In this document: positions 6,948 to 13,737 of the stretch, in pieces
Numbering within the stretch: the first letter of the stretch is position 1
Layout: each line of letters opens with the position of its first letter
Assembly (NCBI GenBank): GCA_010092775.1
Contig: JAADYZ010000012.1
Location: 1 to 14,393 of the forward strand
Length of the DNA stretch: 14,393 nucleotides
Direction of reading: 5' to 3'
Source: Chloroflexota bacterium
GTDB taxonomy: Bacteria; Chloroflexota; Anaerolineae; Aggregatilineales; UBA3940
The notes under the pieces: generated by a model
Told to the model about the DNA's origin: nothing
Seen by the model: only the letters and a program-made list of their open reading frames with translations
The model's database searches: none
Made by a program: the position numbers and the translations under genes

Positions 6948-9227
6948 TTGCTGAGTCAAATTCCAACTAGGGACCTGCCACGCGTGGTATGGCGGCGGGT
7001 CGTGCGGGAACTGCGTACGCGGACCGCACCGCGCAAGCCGCGTGCCGTGCGCGTCGGCACCAACATCGAGGAACTGGCCGCCCAAATCCAGCAGCGACAG
7101 CAGCCGCGCTTCTTTGGCTTGCTGCCTGAACAGGCCTCATTGATTGCGCGTTTCTACCCCACTGCCGCCGACCTCGCGATTGAGGAAGCTGACCGCATCG
7201 CTCGCCACGAATTCGACATTCTGGGCTCTGGGCCAGTCTCAATGGGGGCAGAAATCGATTGGCACACCGACTTCAAGACCAATCATAGCTGGCCCGTCGA
7301 GCATTTCACCCGTCTCACGATTGTCAATCCGAATGGCGGCTTTGACGTCAAAGTTCCCTGGGAGCTCAGCCGCTTTCATCACGGGCTGCGCCTTGGGCAG
7401 GCTTATTTATATACGGGTGATGAGGCCTATGCCAGAGAATTGATCGCCCAGGTCACACATTGGATCGACAAGAATCCTCATGAATTTGGTGTTAACTGGG
7501 CCAGCCCGATGGAAGTGGCGATCCGGGCTGTCAACTGGATCTGGTGTTACTACGCCATCCTCACGTCGGAATCGCTGACGACCAAGTTCCTGGCCAAGTG
7601 GCTGACCAGCCTGCGCCAACACGGCGACCATCTGGTGAAGCACCTTGAGGACGGCTGGCCGCGCACCAATCATCTGATTGCCAACCTGACCGGCCTTGTC
7701 TACCTGGGGGTTATGTTCCCTGAGTTTGCCGATGCGGAGAAGTGGCGCATCATCGGCTTGACCCGTCTGTGGGATGAACTTGAACGACAAATCTATGCGG
7801 ATGGGATGAACTATGAGGCCTCATTGCCCTATCACTGCCTCGTGACAGAGATGGTCTTGAGTGTCGCCGGACTATGCCTGGTGAACGGCATCCCGGTGCC
7901 CGATACCACCCAAGCCCAACTGCGTGCGATGCTCGACGTGATCATGAATGCCACCCAACCAGACGGCTGCTTACCGTTGCTTGGGGATGCGGATGACGGA
8001 CATCTGCTGCCACTTTCAGTCTATGCAGAACCGAGGCAGCGCAGCCAGGATAAGCGCTATTTGCTGGCGTTAGGTTCCATCATTTTGGAACGCGAACTGC
8101 CGGAATGGGCCGGATTCGTTGACCCTACACGGCGGCGCTGGTCGCTGATCGCTGGGGCCGAATGGCAGCATGCCTTCTGGTATTTCCCCAGTGATACCGC
8201 CGCCCGACTGACCGATGTTCTGCTGCGAATCACCCGGCGCCCTGAAGGCACTGCACCAGAGGAGTGGGTCGATGTCAATGCGGGGCTGCGCGTACAAGCA
8301 CGGGCACTGGCTCGGAAGGGCCTGAATGCTGACGACCTGATGTCATCGCGCAGTTTTGAAGCGGGCGGGATTTACATCATGCGCCACCAAGATTTTCACA
8401 TGTTGGTCGATGCAGGCAGCGTCGGCCAGAATCGAGCTGGCGGCCATGCCCACAATGACACGCTGAGCATGACGCTCCATGCACTCGGTCGCACCTTCCT
8501 GATCGACCCTGGCACCTACACCTACACCGCAGACCCCAAAGAACGAAACCGCTTCCGCTCGACAGCCTACCACAACACCTTGCAGGTCAATCGCGAGGAA
8601 ATTAACCGCATACCTGATGGTGAAGTCTTCCGTCTAAACCCAGATGCAAATGTCATCGTACATAGTTGGCTGTCGCAACCCACTTACGACATTCTGGATG
8701 TGTCGCACACCGGCTATACGCGCTTGAAGCCTGGGGTCGTTCATCGCCGCCAGATTTACTTTGATAAGTCTTCACGCCTGTGGGTCCTACACGATCGTGT
8801 GTTCTGGACCAAACGCGATCTGGCGCAGTCCGAGCAGCCCCAAGACCTCAGCCAGATTACGTTGTGGTTCCACTTTGCACCCATGAAAGTGCGCTTAGAC
8901 CGGACCAACAACGCCATTCGAACGGAAGAACCGACCGGCCCCAACCTGATTCTGCTGCCAATGGGCGACTTCCCCTTGATTCCAGAGGTCGAAGAGGGCT
9001 GGTACAGTCCGCGTTATGGGGTCAAAGAGAAAGCGCCGGTTGCCAAGTTCAGTGGACGTGTTACACTCCCCGCCGACTTTGTGGTGCTGCTCTACCCGCA
9101 CGACACCAAAATGGACCTGAAAGTGGTGCGTACATCGGGGCGTAAAGCGCTGCTCAATTTGCGCAAGATTCTGACTCCGCCGCGTGCAATGGCTCGTGGC
9201 GCTGCCAGCAATGAGCCGCCCCTGTAA
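6948..9227 (+). CDS. Heparinase II/III-like polysaccharide lyase family protein
   Basis: Protein of 759 residues with an N-terminal (alpha/alpha) toroid (about 60-420) of the heparinase II/III N-terminal type and a C-terminal beta-sandwich domain (about 460-740) of the Hepar_II_III type. These families cleave uronic-acid-containing polysaccharides by beta-elimination. The expected active-site residues are present: Asn241-His242 in TNHLIANLTGL, Tyr289 and Tyr295-His296 in YEASLPYH, the GGHAHND motif with His500 and His502, and YHNT at 541-544. DPGTYTY follows the histidine motif as usual. No signal peptide is seen: the N-terminus is arginine-rich with no hydrophobic stretch, so the protein is probably cytosolic. 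It starts at TTG with a good ribosome binding site, 36 bases after the previous gene. Its neighbour is the bi-domain oxidoreductase, a pairing I recall from other capsule and O-antigen clusters. Its role in synthesis (editing or trimming an intermediate, or a non-lyase reaction) is inferred, and the substrate is unknown. Confidence 0.87.
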   Translation: MLSQIPTRDLPRVVWRRVVRELRTRTAPRKPRAVRVGTNIEELAAQIQQRQQPRFFGLLPEQASLIARFYPTAADLAIEEADRIARHEFDILGSGPVSMGAEIDWHTDFKTNHSWPVEHFTRLTIVNPNGGFDVKVPWELSRFHHGLRLGQAYLYTGDEAYARELIAQVTHWIDKNPHEFGVNWASPMEVAIRAVNWIWCYYAILTSESLTTKFLAKWLTSLRQHGDHLVKHLEDGWPRTNHLIANLTGLVYLGVMFPEFADAEKWRIIGLTRLWDELERQIYADGMNYEASLPYHCLVTEMVLSVAGLCLVNGIPVPDTTQAQLRAMLDVIMNATQPDGCLPLLGDADDGHLLPLSVYAEPRQRSQDKRYLLALGSIILERELPEWAGFVDPTRRRWSLIAGAEWQHAFWYFPSDTAARLTDVLLRITRRPEGTAPEEWVDVNAGLRVQARALARKGLNADDLMSSRSFEAGGIYIMRHQDFHMLVDAGSVGQNRAGGHAHNDTLSMTLHALGRTFLIDPGTYTYTADPKERNRFRSTAYHNTLQVNREEINRIPDGEVFRLNPDANVIVHSWLSQPTYDILDVSHTGYTRLKPGVVHRRQIYFDKSSRLWVLHDRVFWTKRDLAQSEQPQDLSQITLWFHFAPMKVRLDRTNNAIRTEEPTGPNLILLPMGDFPLIPEVEEGWYSPRYGVKEKAPVAKFSGRVTLPADFVVLLYPHDTKMDLKVVRTSGRKALLNLRKILTPPRAMARGAASNEPPL

Positions 9228-9238
9228 CACCCAGCACA

Positions 9239-9254
9239 AGCAGCCCCACCTGCT
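9239..9254 (+). promoter_or_regulatory. Small hairpin just upstream of the bi-domain oxidoreductase start
   Basis: AGCAG (9239-9243) and CTGCT (9250-9254) can form a five-base-pair stem around a six-base loop, ending three bases before the ATG at 9258. No Shine-Dalgarno sequence is visible in the 30-base gap. The hairpin could lower or gate translation, but a stem this short also arises by chance. Confidence 0.2.
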
Positions 9255-9257
9255 GCA

Positions 9258-11396
9258 ATGAAACAAGTATTTTTCGACGGTAAAGGCAAGCTACTCCTCA
9301 AGGATGTGCCCGCACCCCAGACGCCTGCTAATGGGGCCTTGGTGCGCGTCTATGCCTCTTTGATTTCCTCTGGGACGGAGAGCACTCAGGCGGTTGGCGG
9401 GGGCAGTCTGCTTCGCAAGGCTTTGCAACAACCTGAGTTGATTGGCCGAGCGGCCCAACTGGCCATGCGAGAGGGGCTGCAATTCACCGCGCGCGCCGTT
9501 CAGGACGTCTCCGAGACCTGGTTCCCTGCTGGCTATAGCAGTGCCGGGGTGATTGTCACACCAGGCATGGCGACCACTGATGTACGCACCGGGGATCGCG
9601 TGGCGGGCGCCGGTGCTGGCATCGCCAACCACGCACACTACAACGCTATCCCCATTAACCTGTTAGCGCCGCTGCCTGAGGGTGTTAGCTATCAACAGGC
9701 GGCTTTCACCACAGTCGGCACGATCGCCTTGCAAGGGGTGCGGCGAGCCGAGGTGACGCTTGGCGAAACGGTTGTCGTCGTCGGCCTCGGCCTGATTGGC
9801 CAGATCACCGCTCAATTATTGTATGCGGCAGGCTGTCAGGTGATTGGCTCCGACCCCGTCCTGGAGCGACGAAACCTGGCCGCAGAATTGGCGCAAGCGG
9901 CAGTGGTTGATCCCACCGTCGGCGATGTGGTTGAGCAGATTATGACTCTGACGATGGGCCAAGGTGCCGACAAAGTGATCCTTTGTGCGGCCACCGCCAG
10001 CAGCGAGCCGACCAATCAAGCTTTTCGGATGTGCCGCGAACGCGGGCGGGTGGTCATGGTTGGCGCGATGGGCATGGACCTTGACCGCGTCGATTTCTAT
10101 AATCGCGAACTAGACTTTGTGATGTCCCGTTCGACTGGGCCAGGCCGCTACGATCGGGACTACGAAGAGCGTGGGCTTGACTATCCAATTGGATTGGTGC
10201 GCTGGACCGAAGGCCGCAACATGGCTGCCTTCTTGCACTTGGTCGCTCAAGGCAAGCTCGACCTGGACGCCCTAGTCAGTGGGACTTATCCTATTGAGCA
10301 GGTGTCAGATGCCTATCAAGCGGTACAGGATGGCGCCCTAGCCGTCTTGTTAACCTATGGCGAACCGAGCGATCGTGATCTTGATCCGCCGCCAACTTCT
10401 ATTCGACGCGCTACCATCCCATCCAAGGATAGCAGCATCGGGATGGCATTGGTCGGGGCAGGCAACTTCGCAAAGGCCATGCACCTGCCCAACCTAAAAG
10501 CCAGCCCACACTTTGAGATTCAAGCGGTTGTGAGTGGTGGGCATTCCGCAGCCCAACTAGCCGAGAAAACGGCTGCCCAGATCGTCACGACCGAGCTGGC
10601 CGATGCACTCAGCAGCCCCGCGGTGGGTGCGGTCCTACTCTCAACGCGCCATCATTTGCACGTTGAACAAGCGATTCAGGCGGCACAATGGGGTAAGCAC
10701 ATCTTTGTAGAAAAGCCCCTCGCTCTGACGCTCGAAGGTGCTCAGTCGATACTTGATGCGGTATCCAACAATCAGGTCTTGCTGACCGTCGGCTTCAACC
10801 GCCGGGCTGCGCCGACGGCGCTAGCACTCAAACAGGCTCTCGATGCAATCGACACGCGCAAGCTGATGACATTCCGGGTCAACGCGGGCAAGCTACCCGC
10901 GTCTCACTGGCTCAACAACCCTCAGGAAGGCGGCGGTCGTCTACTCGGTGAGGGCGTCCACTTCATCGATTTCATCTGTGGGATGCTCAACACCCCCGTT
11001 GTATCGCTCAGCGCCCAAGGCAGCAGCGATGGCCAGGATTTTGTGATCACCATGCGCTTTGCAGACGACTCCATCGGCACCGTGATCTATACGGCCCAGG
11101 GCGATCCCACCATGGGCAAAGAACAGGTTGAGGTATTCGCCGCACAGGGCCACGCGCTGCTTGATGATTTTCGCTCGCTGAGCTTCCGTGGGGGCCTACA
11201 GGGGCAGGGAATCAACAACCGACAACAAGACAAGGGGCATCGCGCCTTATTGGACAACTTCGGCCTGGCGATTAAGGGACAAGCTGATCTGATAGTAAGC
11301 GGAGCAGACGGTTACCGCGCGACACAGATCGCCTTGTTAGCTCTGAAGTCGATCCGGACTGGGCAGCCTCAATCCGTCAGTGAGACTGCACCATGA
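9258..11396 (+). CDS. Bi-domain oxidoreductase: MDR dehydrogenase fused to Gfo/Idh/MocA
   Basis: Fusion of 712 residues. Residues 1 to about 365 form a medium-chain dehydrogenase (zinc-type alcohol dehydrogenase) with the dinucleotide motif GLGLIG at 176-181. A proline-containing linker (about 370-392) joins it to a Gfo/Idh/MocA oxidoreductase with GAGNFA at 400-405, EKP at 485-487 and EGVHFID with His568 and Asp571, the usual positions for sugar handling and proton transfer. In the first domain the usual catalytic-zinc ligands are absent: SLISSGTES (34-42) stands where the cysteine motif lies, and GYSSAG (92-97) where GHE lies. Such two-domain proteins occur in polysaccharide clusters, and their reaction is not established to my knowledge; NAD(P)-dependent oxidation, reduction or epimerisation of a sugar or nucleotide sugar is the reasonable guess. 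No Shine-Dalgarno site is obvious before the ATG. The stop overlaps the next start as ATGA. Confidence 0.92.
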   Translation: MKQVFFDGKGKLLLKDVPAPQTPANGALVRVYASLISSGTESTQAVGGGSLLRKALQQPELIGRAAQLAMREGLQFTARAVQDVSETWFPAGYSSAGVIVTPGMATTDVRTGDRVAGAGAGIANHAHYNAIPINLLAPLPEGVSYQQAAFTTVGTIALQGVRRAEVTLGETVVVVGLGLIGQITAQLLYAAGCQVIGSDPVLERRNLAAELAQAAVVDPTVGDVVEQIMTLTMGQGADKVILCAATASSEPTNQAFRMCRERGRVVMVGAMGMDLDRVDFYNRELDFVMSRSTGPGRYDRDYEERGLDYPIGLVRWTEGRNMAAFLHLVAQGKLDLDALVSGTYPIEQVSDAYQAVQDGALAVLLTYGEPSDRDLDPPPTSIRRATIPSKDSSIGMALVGAGNFAKAMHLPNLKASPHFEIQAVVSGGHSAAQLAEKTAAQIVTTELADALSSPAVGAVLLSTRHHLHVEQAIQAAQWGKHIFVEKPLALTLEGAQSILDAVSNNQVLLTVGFNRRAAPTALALKQALDAIDTRKLMTFRVNAGKLPASHWLNNPQEGGGRLLGEGVHFIDFICGMLNTPVVSLSAQGSSDGQDFVITMRFADDSIGTVIYTAQGDPTMGKEQVEVFAAQGHALLDDFRSLSFRGGLQGQGINNRQQDKGHRALLDNFGLAIKGQADLIVSGADGYRATQIALLALKSIRTGQPQSVSETAP

Positions 11397-12568
11397 GCCA
11401 CCAAAGCTGCTACGATTTTATCATCCTCTCGACACAAGATTGGGATGCACTGCCCACACGCAAACATCGTTTTGCTCGAATGTGGGCCGCAGAGGGGCAC
11501 CGTGTTTTATACGTTGAACAACAGATGCATTGGGCGGGTTGGCTGGTCGACCTATCGAATCAGTTTAGCCGCGCTTGGCGCTGGCTAGCCGGACCGCGCC
11601 AGGTCGAGCAAAATCTGTGGGTGCTCACACTGCCAATTGTCCTGCCCTTCTTTCAGATGTCTGGGCTAATCAATGCCATCAACAATGTCTTCCTACTCCC
11701 GCTGATCCAGATGCAGGCGCGGCGGTTGGGCTTTCGTCATCCCATTTTGTGGACATACACGCCGCACTCAGCCGATTTTATCGGCAAGCTGGGCGAACAG
11801 GCCGCCATCTATGAATGCGTCGATGACTTCACCGCGTCCAAAGGATTGGTCAACGGGGCGGTAATTGGCCGGTTAGAACGGCGCCTCATCGAAGCCGTTG
11901 ACCTGCTGATTGTGACCGCAGCCGGATTGGTCGAGAAGAAAAAGACAGGGGCACGGGCGGTGAAGCTTATCTCGAACGGTGTCGACGTCTCCCACTTAGC
12001 CCAAGCCGCAGATCCAAGCTACCCCGCTGCTGAGCCTGTTGCGAGCCTCCCTCGACCAATCGTTGGATATCTGGGTACACTCAACTATTGGATCGACACA
12101 GGCTTACTTGCCCACATCGCGCGAGCCCACCCTGATTGGACGCTGCTGCTGGTGGGTCCGGTGGATTTGCTGGCCGATATGAAACCATTGGAAGGGCTGC
12201 CCAATATCGTTCGAACTGGGCGTATACCCTATACTGAGGTGCCAGCCTACGTGAAGGTGTTTGACGTGTGCGTCAATCCCTATCATCTGGATGAGGTCGC
12301 TGAGCATTGCAGCCCCCTGAAACTGTATGAATACATCGCAACTGGTAAACCCATCATCTCAGTTGATATGCCGGAGGCGCGGCTTTTTGATGGCTTGGTG
12401 ACCATCGCGAATGACCCAGAGCAATTCGTGGCTGCGCTTGAGGCGGCTCTGGCCAACGACGACGGCGAACTGGCCGAACTTCGTCGGCAAGAAGCCCTCC
12501 AACACGACTGGCGCCGCCGCTTTGATGCGGCCAACGACGCCCTGAATGAAGTCATTCATGGTCGATAA
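11393..12568 (+). CDS. TuaH-like GT-B glycosyltransferase
   Basis: Protein of 391 residues resembling the GT4-type TuaH group (named for a Bacillus subtilis teichuronic acid glycosyltransferase). The N-terminus FIILSTQDWDALPTRKHRFA, then YVEQQMHWAG, is typical of that group. YECVDDFTASKG (140-151) is the distinctive VDDF motif; VGYLGTLNYWID (224-235) opens the donor domain, and EHCSPLKLYEYIATGKPII (304-322) is its donor-binding signature, with Glu304 and Glu313. TuaH acts in teichuronic acid, a uronate-containing polymer, but the likeness here is at family level and does not fix the sugar. No membrane segment is clear; it probably works on the cytosolic face of the membrane. The ATG at 11393 overlaps the previous stop, and the 3' end overlaps the next gene by 23 bases, so coupled translation is likely. 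Confidence 0.83.
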   Translation: MSHQSCYDFIILSTQDWDALPTRKHRFARMWAAEGHRVLYVEQQMHWAGWLVDLSNQFSRAWRWLAGPRQVEQNLWVLTLPIVLPFFQMSGLINAINNVFLLPLIQMQARRLGFRHPILWTYTPHSADFIGKLGEQAAIYECVDDFTASKGLVNGAVIGRLERRLIEAVDLLIVTAAGLVEKKKTGARAVKLISNGVDVSHLAQAADPSYPAAEPVASLPRPIVGYLGTLNYWIDTGLLAHIARAHPDWTLLLVGPVDLLADMKPLEGLPNIVRTGRIPYTEVPAYVKVFDVCVNPYHLDEVAEHCSPLKLYEYIATGKPIISVDMPEARLFDGLVTIANDPEQFVAALEAALANDDGELAELRRQEALQHDWRRRFDAANDALNEVIHGR

Positions 12569-13346
12569 TCCTGTTAACACCCCGGTTGAACAAGCGCGTG
12601 ATGTACTTGCCTCGGCGCTCTATCCTGCACAGCGGCTGCTGATCGTGATCCCCGCTTACAACGAGGAAGAGAGCATCGGCCATGTGATCGAGCGCGTCCG
12701 ACATGCCGTGCCTCAAGCAGACATCGTGGTGATTGACGACGGCTCGGCGGATGACACTGCGCAGGTCGCTCGATCGCACCAGGCCACAGTGATCAGCCAG
12801 CCTTACAATTTAGGAATTGGGGCCAACGTGCAAACTGGCTTCATCTATGCCAGTCAGCGTGGTTACGATGTCACCATTCAGGTCGATGGCGACGGCCAGC
12901 ACGATCCGAATGAGATTCCTGCGCTCCTCGCCGCCCTTAACACCAGCACCTGCGACATGGTGATTGGCTCACGCTACATTGAGGATCGCGGCTACAGCAC
13001 GCCCAGATTGCGCCGCTTAGGGAGCATCCTGCTGGCTGCCCTGATTTCTGCCATCACGCGCCAACGTATCACCGATCCGACTTCGGGATTCCGTGCCCTC
13101 AATCGCCAGGCCATTGCCTTTAGCGCAGGAGACTATCCCTTTGACTACCCCGAACCTGAGGCCATCGTGACCTTTTGGCGCGCGGGCTTACGCGTCAAAG
13201 AAGTTCCCGTTAAGATGAATCCTCGCTACGGTGGGCGTTCGTCCATCACACCGATCCGCTCAGCGTATTACATGATCAAGGTAACACTAGCTATTCTTAT
13301 CAGCCTACTGCGCGAACGTCAGTCTAAACCAGATGGGACATCTTGA
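12546..13346 (+). CDS. DPM1-like GT2 polyprenyl-phosphate glycosyltransferase
   Basis: Family 2 GT-A glycosyltransferase of 266 residues in the dolichol-phosphate mannosyltransferase-like group, which transfers a sugar from a nucleotide donor to polyprenyl phosphate on the cytosolic face. LLIVIPAYNEEESIGHVI opens the fold; VVIDDGSADDT carries the paired aspartates 64 and 65; DGDGQHD (114-120) is the DXD metal site; and TDPTSGFR (176-183) and PEPEA match later conserved motifs. The C-terminus has one moderately hydrophobic stretch (about 238-255) but lacks the two to four helices of longer relatives; the membrane part may be supplied by the DUF2304 protein next door. The ATG at 12546 overlaps the upstream gene by 23 bases; a second ATG at 12558 is equally possible and would shorten the protein by four residues. 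The gene ends three bases before the next start. The sugar is unknown; mannose or glucose are merely the usual cases. Confidence 0.88.
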   Translation: MKSFMVDNPVNTPVEQARDVLASALYPAQRLLIVIPAYNEEESIGHVIERVRHAVPQADIVVIDDGSADDTAQVARSHQATVISQPYNLGIGANVQTGFIYASQRGYDVTIQVDGDGQHDPNEIPALLAALNTSTCDMVIGSRYIEDRGYSTPRLRRLGSILLAALISAITRQRITDPTSGFRALNRQAIAFSAGDYPFDYPEPEAIVTFWRAGLRVKEVPVKMNPRYGGRSSITPIRSAYYMIKVTLAILISLLRERQSKPDGTS

Positions 13347-13349
13347 CCT

Positions 13350-13733
13350 ATGTTCAATGCCTTGAGTCAAACTCAGATCATTATGCGACTTGGCCCAATA
13401 TTTCTCTTTGTCGTCGTGCTGGAACTGGTCCGACGCCGCAAGCTGCGCGAAGATTACTCACTCGGCTGGTTATTCACCTTTGGGGTATTGGTCTCAATGG
13501 GCCTATTTCCACAGGTCATCCTGAGCAGCATTGCCGAGTTCATGGGGATTATCTACGAGCCAACAGCGATGTTTGTGATCGGCATGGGCTTGATGATGAT
13601 CATCCTGTTACAATTCTCCGTTGTGATCACCCGCCTTTCGCGTGAGAACAAACAAGCCGCTCAAGTCATCGCGCTGCTTAACACCCGCATTCATGAGCTA
13701 GAAGAACGCCTCGACCCGCAAGAGGAGAACTGA
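13350..13733 (+). CDS. DUF2304 family small membrane protein
   Basis: Protein of 127 residues with three hydrophobic segments (about 11-27, 39-62, 70-94), a basic motif RRRKLREDYSLGW (28-40) between the first two, and a charged, probably coiled-coil tail (about 96-127). Length, the basic loop and the tail match DUF2304, a family commonly found directly beside DPM1-like GT2 enzymes, as here. Its role is not established; an attractive inference is that it anchors or activates the GT2 partner or takes part in handling the polyprenyl-phosphate sugar. It begins three bases after the GT2 stop and its tail carries the ribosome binding site of the next gene. A different 100-codon frame covering 13343-13645 is a shadow. 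Confidence 0.8.
   Translation: MFNALSQTQIIMRLGPIFLFVVVLELVRRRKLREDYSLGWLFTFGVLVSMGLFPQVILSSIAEFMGIIYEPTAMFVIGMGLMMIILLQFSVVITRLSRENKQAAQVIALLNTRIHELEERLDPQEEN
13722..13727 (+). promoter_or_regulatory. Ribosome binding site supporting a GTG start
   Basis: GAGGAG, in the last codons of the DUF2304 gene, lies ten bases before the GTG at 13738. It supports this start for the final glycosyltransferase, whose conserved N-terminal strand begins at once. Confidence 0.6.
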
Positions 13734-13737
13734 AAGC

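Noticed and set aside
13343..13645. 100-codon frame overlapping the DUF2304 gene
   Set aside because: The competing frame from 13350 encodes a coherent three-helix protein matching DUF2304 in size and motif, whereas this one gives a mixed, motif-free translation.
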